The notes below the pieces were generated by a model. The model saw nothing but the letters and a program-made list of their open reading frames with translations, was not told where the DNA came from and searched no databases. A program made the translations under genes and the position numbers. Shown one piece after another: positions 5,764 to 10,995 of a DNA stretch of 10,995 nucleotides. The DNA is from JAAUTS01 sp038250235. GTDB lineage: Bacteria > Verrucomicrobiota > Verrucomicrobiia > Methylacidiphilales > JAAUTS01. How positions within the stretch are numbered: position 1 is the stretch's first letter; every line of letters begins with the position of its first letter. Location: positions 1 to 10,995 of the forward strand of contig JBBSCO010000078.1 of the NCBI GenBank assembly GCA_038250235.1. The letters run 5' to 3'.

Positions 5764-6479
5764 AAATCCCCTTTCATCGTGACGAAGATGACTTTTTGGC
5801 GGTTGGCCTCGGGGACAGTGGAGGGACTTTCGACGGAAAGGGTGATGGTGGAAAGGGCCGGAATCGTGGAGGGTGTGACGGGCACGGAGCTGAGTTTAAG
5901 AATGAATTCCCCCTTACCGGAAATACCATTGTTATAGTTGTCTACGGTCAGCGCACCCACGCAGGTTCCGTCCGCGTTGTAGCCTATGTAATGGGTCTGA
6001 GCGGTGGAGAAATTGACGGTCTGTCTGTTTCCGCTCTGCTGGATATCGTTTCCCACAATCAGGACGTTGGCGCTGAGAGGGGAGGCTTTGAGGTCGGCGA
6101 AGACACTTTGTGCGATTTGGGTGATTCGGGTTTCGGATTTGCTTTCGGCGGCGGTTTGCAACGCAACGGGGAAAAGGGCGAGGAGACCGACCAGGGCAAA
6201 GGTCAGGATGCCCATGGCTACGACGACCTCGATCAGGCTGAAGCCTGGCGCGAAGCGCGGGGAGAGTTTTTTGCTGGGGGGGGTAAAAGGTTTCCGGTTT
6301 TCGGTCCCGAATCCTGTCATAAGACAGGATTTCCCTTCGGCGGGATCTTTGATTTTCGGTTTTCGGTTGGGGGCACTCTTTAAAACTAGGAGGAGCCAGG
6401 TTTTAAAAACGGGAAACGGTGAACGGGAAACAGTAAACGCTGAACCCCCGACTTCCCATTTCCGGCCTGAGGCTCGCAT
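5760..6479 (-). CDS. Verru_Chthon cassette protein B, prepilin-like
   Basis: A 239-residue frame assigned to cassette B (TIGR02598). It has a textbook prepilin motif, APG|FSLIEVVVAMGILTFAL, with Gly at -1 and Glu at +5. The pilin-type helix spans about 80-103 and is followed by QTAAESKSETRITQIAQSVF and a small exported domain. The ATG at 6479 is 15 nt after the stop of D and gives a 79-residue leader of mostly repeat-derived sequence. A second ATG at 6320 shortens the protein to 186 residues with a 26-residue leader. That is closer to a normal prepilin, but this ATG sits in the loop of a 9-bp hairpin. I give the longer frame and consider the shorter one about equally likely. The stop overlaps the ATG of C (ATGA). 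Probably a minor pseudopilin-type component. Confidence 0.8.
   Translation of the reverse strand: MRASGRKWEVGGSAFTVSRSPFPVFKTWLLLVLKSAPNRKPKIKDPAEGKSCLMTGFGTENRKPFTPPSKKLSPRFAPGFSLIEVVVAMGILTFALVGLLALFPVALQTAAESKSETRITQIAQSVFADLKASPLSANVLIVGNDIQQSGNRQTVNFSTAQTHYIGYNADGTCVGALTVDNYNNGISGKGEFILKLSSVPVTPSTIPALSTITLSVESPSTVPEANRQKVIFVTMKGDL
6310..6331. repeat. 9-bp perfect hairpin covering an internal start codon of gene B
   Basis: AATCCTGTC and GACAGGATT form a perfect 9-bp inverted repeat with a 4-base loop. On the minus strand the loop and first stem base contain the ATG at 6320, a candidate start of gene B. It could lower initiation there if it folds in mRNA. There is no T-tract, so it is not a standard terminator. 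Confidence 0.6.
6338..6356 (-). repeat. GAAAATC-AAGATC repeat, copy 3 in leader of gene B
   Basis: The minus strand reads GAAAATCAAAGATCCCGCCG (20 nt with one added C). It matches the two copies at 157 and 368 apart from one substitution and one inserted C. It is read as part of the B leader peptide (NRKPKIKDPAEG). Confidence 0.65.
6373..6440 (-). repeat. 68-nt dispersed element, copy in leader of gene B
   Basis: Partner of the copy at 5687-5754, in the same orientation relative to its gene. The plus strand starts GCACTCTTTAAAACT, then a 20-base middle, then AACGGGAAACGGTGAACGGG and a GTAAAC unit. It is translated as the unusual, partly hydrophobic leader stretch VFKTWLLLVLKSA. Confidence 0.7.
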
Positions 6480-6494
6480 ACAAGAAGCGGAGCG

Positions 6495-7175
6495 TTAGCT
6501 CGAAGGGGCTGTGGTAATATCAAGCTCGGCGCGGCCGGTGAAGCGGCGGAAGGAGAGCCTCTCAAAGAAGGTGCGGTTGGGACTGATGAAGTTGTCTTTG
6601 CCCAAAGCAAAAAAACCTTCGTAGATATAGAGTTTCAAATCGGCTGTGTTTGTTGGATTCTGAATGGAGCCGCTGGGACTGAAAACGATGGCGGGCAGAG
6701 CTGTTCCGTTCCCGACGATCGGGATGGAGCCGTCGGAGGTGACGGTGTGGGGAACAAAAGAAGGATCGCCGACGACGGAATAGCGTTCGCTCTTAAAGGA
6801 AATGTTTTTGGGAAGAAGAGTCCATTTGGTCAACGCAATGTATTGACCGGTGCCGGGGTCGTCGTCTGTGCGGTCGCGGAAAAGAATAAAGGCGCGATAG
6901 GGGTAGGGGGAGTCGGAAGCGGGGAAGGCGGTTTCATTGGCAAAGCCGACATAGGCATTGACGCCGTTACTGAGGGCGGTCACCCGCGCCTGCTCGAAGC
7001 TGTTGAGCAGGATATTGACGGCACCCTTCCGTCCGGATTGGTTGGAAAGAGATGTCAGGACAGGCACCGACATGGAAGCCATGATCACGATGATCGTGAT
7101 GACCGCCAGTAGTTCTATCAGAGAGAAACCTTTGGCGCGGCTTGTTGCTTTTCTCGTATTCACAATGTCAATCAT
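6495..7175 (-). CDS. Verru_Chthon cassette protein D, major-pilin-like
   Basis: A 226-residue prepilin-like protein assigned to cassette D (TIGR02596). The leader is short and basic (MIDIVNTRKATSRAKG), with cleavage between G16 and F17. FSLIELLAVITIIVIMASMS follows, with Glu at +5, as in GspG/GspH-type pseudopilins. The rest is a small exported domain with VNILLNSFEQARVTALSNGV as the helix continuation. I chose ATG 7175 because it gives a normal prepilin leader. The frame can extend to a TTG at 7274, but the added residues (INRESFCDWNASC) do not look like a leader. Neither start has a strong Shine-Dalgarno. First gene of the cassette and the only one of the four whose leader is free of repeat DNA. 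The 181 nt upstream should hold the cassette promoter, though I see no convincing -35/-10 pair. Confidence 0.82.
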   Translation of the reverse strand: MIDIVNTRKATSRAKGFSLIELLAVITIIVIMASMSVPVLTSLSNQSGRKGAVNILLNSFEQARVTALSNGVNAYVGFANETAFPASDSPYPYRAFILFRDRTDDDPGTGQYIALTKWTLLPKNISFKSERYSVVGDPSFVPHTVTSDGSIPIVGNGTALPAIVFSPSGSIQNPTNTADLKLYIYEGFFALGKDNFISPNRTFFERLSFRRFTGRAELDITTAPSS

Positions 7176-7356
7176 GGGCTGGGTATATGTCGATTGTGTG
7201 GCAGGAGTGTTGAAAATCAACTTTATGAAGCAACTGGCGTTCCAGTCGCAAAAGCTTTCCCGGTTGATTACCAAAAAAGAAAGGCCAACAATGCAAAAAA
7301 CTATAAGCTTAAAGCATGTTGCCGGATATCATTTGGCAGAAAATGAGGCGTAAGGC

Positions 7357-8076
7357 TTAAATGAGGTTCCAACCGCCTCCGACCACGATATTGGTTCCGG
7401 TGATGTAGTTGCTTTCCTTTTTGAGGAGGAACTCCACCGCGTTGAAGATGTCGTCGAAGCTTCCCAGGCGACCTGCCGGAATTTCGGTGGCTTCCAGAAG
7501 GCCCACGCTGTTTTCCAGGTAGCCAGGCGAGACCATATTGACGGTGATACCATGTTGGGCCTCGCTGGCGGCAAAGGAGCGGGTGAGAATGTAAACTCCG
7601 GTCTTTCCGATGTGATAACTGAGGGCCAGGTCGCGTTTACCCGGGCGATCGCAGCTGGAATCACCGATGTTGACGATACGTCCGGAATCACTCTGCCTCA
7701 GCAGCGGCAGTGCTGCTTTGGTGACAAAGAAAGCGGCTGTCACCGTCGTGTTAAGACCCTCATGCCATTCGGCTTCCGTGAGTTGGAGCAGATCTTTTTT
7801 GTGGTAAACGCCGGAATTGTTGATCAGGACGTCCAGTTGTCCGAAATCGACCTGAACCCGCTCCAAGAGACGGTGTGCGTCTTCCCAGTTGGAAAGATTC
7901 CCCCGCATGGCGACGGCTTTGCCTCCCCCTGTTTCAATATCCCGGACGAGTTGTTCAGCATTGTTCCGGCTCTTGTAGTAATGGACGGCCACCGAGTAGC
8001 CTTTGCGGCTGAGTTGCAAAGCCAAATCCGAACCGAGGCCCCGCCCCGCTCCTGTCACTAATGCTACTTTTTTCAT
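7357..8076 (-). CDS. Short-chain dehydrogenase/reductase, possibly pterin-related
   Basis: A 239-residue classical SDR. Visible motifs: the cofactor-binding TGAGRGLG (residues 8-15), NNSG (86-89), Asn109, Ser141, YHIGK with Tyr154 and Lys158, and SPGYLENS after the active site. Ser-Tyr spacing of 13 and the intact Asn-Ser-Tyr-Lys tetrad predict an active, probably NADP(H)-dependent oxidoreductase in the cytoplasm. It lies 7 nt after the dihydropteroate synthase-like gene, so the two are very likely co-transcribed. That suggests a FolM-like pteridine reductase. However, FolM and PTR1 have Asp where this protein has Ser141, so a FabG-like or other SDR substrate remains possible. Function beyond SDR is inference from context. 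Confidence 0.88.
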   Translation of the reverse strand: MKKVALVTGAGRGLGSDLALQLSRKGYSVAVHYYKSRNNAEQLVRDIETGGGKAVAMRGNLSNWEDAHRLLERVQVDFGQLDVLINNSGVYHKKDLLQLTEAEWHEGLNTTVTAAFFVTKAALPLLRQSDSGRIVNIGDSSCDRPGKRDLALSYHIGKTGVYILTRSFAASEAQHGITVNMVSPGYLENSVGLLEATEIPAGRLGSFDDIFNAVEFLLKKESNYITGTNIVVGGGWNLI

Positions 8077-8083
8077 AAAACGT

Positions 8084-8971
8084 TCAGAGAACCGCCATGG
8101 AACGGATCACACCCAGAATTTTGGGGATTTCATGGGTGCGGAGCAGATCGGTTTTACCGAGGAGTGCGGCCACGGCAAAAAAACTTTCCGCGCTGCGCAC
8201 TTCGTCGCCAAAATACTCAAAGGCGTGGGGCAGGGCATGGCAGACTGGCCAACCCAGTTTGCGGAGGCGGAAAGTGTTGAGCAGGGTGGTCACTTGATAG
8301 CGGACGCGTTCGGCACTGTCCTGGAGGTTTTTGTAATAAAAGCCCATGCCGGGATCAATCCAAATCCGTTTCACCCCGGCGGCAGTGGCCAGATCGACCT
8401 GTCTGTTGAAATAGTCCAGCAGGGTCTGTGTATGGTCCTCTGCCAAGTGAATCGAATCCACCTCCCGCACGTTGGCTCCCTGAACATAACAAATAATCAC
8501 GCCAGCCTCATGGTCCGCCACCATCCGGTAAAGTGTTTCCGCTTCCTCAGCCCCGGTCAGGTTCAGAACGGCCGCTCCGGCTTTGAGGCAGGCCTCGGTC
8601 ACGGCAGGATGATAGGTTTCGACCGAAACAAGAATCCCCTCGCTGCTCAAGGCACGAACTACGGGAAGAAGAGCTCCGTTCTGCCCCGCTGCGTCGACTC
8701 GTCCGGCTTGGAGAAGTGTGGATTCAGCCCCGATATCAATGAGATCCGCCCCCTCCGCATGGAGTCGTCGTCCCCGTTGAATGGCCATGTCGGCGTTCAG
8801 ACAGACGCTCTCGCGATACCAGGAATCGGGTGAAAGATTGACCACGCCCATGGTTGAGGGCCGTAAAGCGGAGTCGAACGGTTTCCCTTTTAAAGAAAAG
8901 GCCTGCACCTGCGCCTGAAGATCAGCGCTGTGTTTTTCCGTCAATTCCTGGAGCCATTGTAAATTGAGCAT
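8084..8971 (-). CDS. Dihydropteroate synthase-like protein with divergent active site
   Basis: A 295-residue TIM-barrel protein of the dihydropteroate synthase (FolP) family, which joins a pterin pyrophosphate to 4-aminobenzoate in folate synthesis. Family motifs are recognisable in order: MGVVNLSPDS (41-50), GADLIDIGAEST (74-85), VSVETYHPAV (115-124), GAAVLNLTG (132-140), WIDPGMGF (204-211) and RTHE (278-281). Several usual active-site residues differ. The loop-2 Arg of STRPG is replaced (STLLQAG), the Asp of SIDT is Glu118, MH is CY, and the SRKS lysine segment is missing (VCHALPHAF). Asn45, Asn137, Asp206, Arg278 and His280 remain. It may be a divergent FolP or a paralogue with another substrate. 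The ATG at 8971 is the only good start. It heads a two-gene operon with the SDR. Confidence 0.8.
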   Translation of the reverse strand: MLNLQWLQELTEKHSADLQAQVQAFSLKGKPFDSALRPSTMGVVNLSPDSWYRESVCLNADMAIQRGRRLHAEGADLIDIGAESTLLQAGRVDAAGQNGALLPVVRALSSEGILVSVETYHPAVTEACLKAGAAVLNLTGAEEAETLYRMVADHEAGVIICYVQGANVREVDSIHLAEDHTQTLLDYFNRQVDLATAAGVKRIWIDPGMGFYYKNLQDSAERVRYQVTTLLNTFRLRKLGWPVCHALPHAFEYFGDEVRSAESFFAVAALLGKTDLLRTHEIPKILGVIRSMAVL

Positions 8972-9018
8972 GAAGATCTTTCGGGGAAATCGTACGACAA
9001 CCTTAACACAACTTTCTT

Positions 9019-9113
9019 AGAAGCTGTGAAAAAAGTCCTGATACCCCGCACTGAAGGTTAGAAAGCCGTCCGGCGGGAGGCGGGGAGGGGGCAGGATTTC
9101 TTCCACAGCTTCT
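9019..9113. repeat. 95-nt MITE-like inverted-repeat element
   Basis: AGAAGCTGTGAAAAAAGTCC plus TG (9019-9040) is matched by an inverted copy at 9092-9113. 19 of 22 positions pair and the outer 10 are perfect. Further in, CCCCGC (9044-9049) pairs with GCGGGG (9081-9086), and GCCGTCCGGC gives a small inner hairpin. The element could fold along most of its length. It codes for nothing and sits between two divergent genes. I see no clear target-site duplication. A miniature transposable element or a structured regulatory site are both possible. Confidence 0.55.
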
Positions 9114-9122
9114 CAGGAACAA

Positions 9123-9151
9123 TTGACGATTTGAATTCTTAAGCCAATCTA
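9123..9151 (+). promoter_or_regulatory. Weak candidate promoter for the AsmA-like gene
   Basis: TTGACG at 9123-9128 is a good -35 match. With 17-base spacing the -10 would be AATCTA (9146-9151), which is poor. It lies just after the inverted-repeat element and before the ATG at 9170, leaving a short 5' leader. Offered as a candidate only. Confidence 0.22.
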
Positions 9152-9169
9152 CGGGCAAGAAACAAGCCT

Positions 9170-10462
9170 ATGAAAATGACCAATCGTAAGAACATGCTGA
9201 AAAACAAGGGGCTCATGGCGATACTGGGAACCCTGCTGGTGGTTCTGCTGGGAGCCTGGTTGATCGGCCCCCGTCTGCTGTATGGCAACCCCCTCTTCCA
9301 GGCCTGGGTGCAAAGCCAGATTGCCGATCAGACCAAGGGCACTTTTAAATTTGAAACAATCAAGGGCAGCATCTTTTCCGCTGACCTGAAAGATCTTTAC
9401 CTCGATCTGGACGGCAGTGCTTTCAATGTGCAGAAAGTGGAGGCCCCGGAAATGATCGCCTCCTTTGCGTTGATTCCGCTTTTGAAGAATGAATTGTCCA
9501 TCAAATCCCTGGTCATGAAGGGCGGAGTCATTCAGATCCGGCTGAATGGAGGGGATGCCCCCCAAATCGCCTTGCCGGTGGCAGATTCCTTCCGCCTGAA
9601 AAAAGGAACGATCCGTATGGGCAATCTCAGCGGATGGAACCTGGAATTGACCGGCTGTGATCTCAAGGCCGAACAGTCGGGCTCCGGAGCCTCTCCGGTC
9701 ATTGAAGGAACCATCTATGCCGCGCAGGCCAAAATCGGGAAGCTGCTGCTTGAAGAATTGGAAGGAAGCTTTCGTATCGAGAACGGTGTCCTGCACGTGG
9801 AGAAAGTCAGGGCCCGCCTGCCCGGTAAATCAGCTCTCGAACTGTCCGGATCCTATGAACTGTCTGGAAAGCGCAGCTTAAAGACGAATCTTTCCGTCAA
9901 TAGTCCGGACGTGCGAAGCCTGTTGGTGGCGCTGGATTTTTCCGATAAATTTTCCGGCGAAGCGGAGCTGAGCCTCCAGGCGGAGGGTGTGTTCACCCCG
10001 GACCGGCGTTTACTGAATGGTGCGGGCAAAGCCGCCTTGAAGAAAATCAAACCATCGGTCAGCCTGCCAAGGTTTCCCGCCTTCAACGATGCCCCGATTT
10101 TTGTGCGGGCCCGTAATCTGGGTGATCTGAAAGGTCCGGCTGCCTTCCAGCTCAATAAAGAAAAAATTGTCATCAACGAGCTGAACCTTAAAAACAGCGA
10201 TGTGCAGATCACCGGATCCGCCGTGGTGGGATATGACCGGTCGCTTTCTTCCAATCTGACCTTCACGGGCAACAAGACCGTTGACGCGGAAATTCCCTCC
10301 ATTGCGCGGGATTCCTTCAAACATGATGCCGATGGCAACGTGATCATTCCGTTTGAACTGAGAGGAAGCACACGTGATCCCCAGGTGGATGTCGGTGATG
10401 TGTTGGGCAGGGTTCTTTCCAATCCCATCAAAGCCCTCAACCCACTGAATTTGTTTCATTAG
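9170..10462 (+). CDS. AsmA-like inner-membrane-anchored protein
   Basis: A 430-residue protein with a short basic N-terminus, one transmembrane helix (about residues 14-33, GLMAILGTLLVVLLGAWLIG) and a long beta-rich exported part. Two features point to the AsmA family: the N-terminal pattern of alternating hydrophobic strands (FKFETIKGSIFSADLKDLYL, then SALELSGSYEL further on), and the C-terminal segment VVGYDRSLSSNLTFT then IPFELRGSTRDPQVDVGDVL, which matches the usual 'PF.l.Gt..dP' ending. AsmA-family proteins sit in the inner membrane and span the periplasm; several take part in lipid transport or outer-membrane assembly. It is transcribed alone and divergently from the folP-like gene. ATG 9170 is taken as start; ATG 9176 would differ by two residues. 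The exact subfamily is not certain. Confidence 0.72.
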   Translation: MKMTNRKNMLKNKGLMAILGTLLVVLLGAWLIGPRLLYGNPLFQAWVQSQIADQTKGTFKFETIKGSIFSADLKDLYLDLDGSAFNVQKVEAPEMIASFALIPLLKNELSIKSLVMKGGVIQIRLNGGDAPQIALPVADSFRLKKGTIRMGNLSGWNLELTGCDLKAEQSGSGASPVIEGTIYAAQAKIGKLLLEELEGSFRIENGVLHVEKVRARLPGKSALELSGSYELSGKRSLKTNLSVNSPDVRSLLVALDFSDKFSGEAELSLQAEGVFTPDRRLLNGAGKAALKKIKPSVSLPRFPAFNDAPIFVRARNLGDLKGPAAFQLNKEKIVINELNLKNSDVQITGSAVVGYDRSLSSNLTFTGNKTVDAEIPSIARDSFKHDADGNVIIPFELRGSTRDPQVDVGDVLGRVLSNPIKALNPLNLFH

Positions 10463-10759
10463 GGCTATTGCAACGCTAGACCGCTTATATGGATGGTTTT
10501 GTCGGAGCGTGCTGGTCACGCACAAGCTGCAGCGTAAGCTACGGCGACGGCGGAGGCGGAGGCGGACGCGTCGAGTCGGCGGAAAAAATGCGGGTTGGGG
10601 GTGTCTTTTTTGAGTGGGTCATACAGCAATCTGGGGGGTAGGGTAGGCCTCCTGAGGCGGCTCCTTGAGATGACCAAACAGGCAGGCGGGAAGCCCGCGC
10701 TCCTTCAAGCCAAAATTACCCCGCCTGGACACCTGGTCAGTTTGATTTGATCAATAACT
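10463..10759. other. Repeat-rich intergenic region
   Basis: No gene is supported. It contains a REP-like half site (10501-10521), a GGCGGA microrepeat around 10550-10567, AGGCGGGAAGCC (10684-10695, like 5611-5622) and an imperfect long-range pairing between GACCA at about 10671 and TGGTC at about 10735. This lies between the convergent ends of the AsmA-like gene and the glycosyltransferase, so some hairpins could act as terminators. None has a proper T-tract. Confidence 0.55.
10501..10521 (+). repeat. REP-like half site
   Basis: GTCGGAGCGTGCTGGTCACG plus C matches the reverse complement of the left arm of the REPIN-like pair at 221-244, with 19 of 21 bases identical by hand. It is a single unpaired half site, about 10 kb from the pair, supporting a dispersed family. 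Confidence 0.55.
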
Positions 10760-10995
10760 TTAACCTACTCGCGCCTGATCCAGCAGATCCTGACAAACTA
10801 CTTTCGCGTCCAAATGTTTTTCCGCGAAGGCCCGTGCTGCGCGGCTATGTCCGACATAGTCGGCATTGATGGTTGCGATCCCCGACACGCACTCTTCCAG
10901 GGTGTTGAAGGGGATCAAGCCTTCACCGTGCGGGAGATGTTCGCTCCAGCCTGTGTCCTGCACAATCGATGGGCGACCCAGGGCCAGGTAGCAGG
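10760..10995 (-). CDS. Glycosyltransferase, C-terminal end (partial)
   Basis: Only the last 77 or so residues are present; the gene continues beyond the right edge. The visible frame reads CYLALGRPSIVQDTGWSEHL, then PHGEGLIPFNTLEECVSGI, then a helical tail (NADYVGHSRAARAFAEKHLD) and VVCQDLL. This pattern, a small-residue segment with 'GRP.IVQDTG', a 'P.GEGL..F.T.EE' nucleotide-binding stretch and a closing helix, is typical of the C-terminal Rossmann domain of GT-B glycosyltransferases (group 1 type). The donor and acceptor sugars cannot be told from this part. An internal GTG at 10963 is not the real start, because the frame is open and family-like upstream of it. Confidence 0.75.
   Translation of the reverse strand, partial: CYLALGRPSIVQDTGWSEHLPHGEGLIPFNTLEECVSGIATINADYVGHSRAARAFAEKHLDAKVVCQDLLDQARVG

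Noticed and set aside
7176..7356. Promoter for the cassette upstream of gene D
   Set aside because: A promoter is expected here, but no -35/-10 pair with acceptable spacing could be picked by eye.
10640..10745. Rho-independent terminator between the convergent genes
   Set aside because: GC hairpins exist (GCGGGAAGCCCGC, GCCTCCTGAGGC) but neither strand has a following T-tract.

Overview
The window looks like the chromosome of a member of the Verrucomicrobiota. The main reason is a complete set of four linked genes on the minus strand matching, from memory, the 'Verru_Chthon cassette' proteins D, B, C and A (TIGR02596, TIGR02598, TIGR02599, TIGR02600). All four carry prepilin-like N-termini. 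This cassette family is known from Verrucomicrobium and Chthoniobacter-type genomes and has no established function. No ribosomal or other marker gene is present to refine the placement.

Layout. 1-508: no convincing gene, but several dispersed repeats, including a REPIN-like inverted pair and two copies of a GAAAATCGAAGATC-type repeat. 509-7175 (minus): cassette genes transcribed D, B, C, A, then an overlapping gene for a secreted protein of unknown function. 7357-8971 (minus): a dihydropteroate synthase-like gene followed 7 nt later by a short-chain dehydrogenase, probably a folate/pterin pair. 8972-9169: divergent intergenic region holding a 95-nt inverted-repeat element. 9170-10462 (plus): an AsmA-like membrane-anchored protein. 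10463-10759: repeat-rich intergenic DNA with a third REP-like half site. 10760-10995 (minus): C-terminal end of a glycosyltransferase that enters from the right edge.

How the genes may work together. D, B and C have the prepilin signature (cleavage site, then F, with Glu at +5). A has a GspK-like N-terminus without Glu5 and a very large exported region. This is the composition of a pseudopilus with a large tip protein, and the secreted protein encoded after A could be its cargo or an envelope partner. That model is inference from N-termini and order.

The most unusual observation is at the three junctions inside D-B-C-A. Each is filled with dispersed repeat DNA that is read in frame as an N-terminal extension ahead of the prepilin cleavage site. 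At the C/A junction the insertion is a whole S23-type four-helix-bundle gene flanked by 7-bp telomere-like repeats, fused in frame to cassette A with no stop and no usual start codon before the prepilin motif. Because prepilin leaders are cut off, these sites may be tolerant landing places for repeats and small genes.
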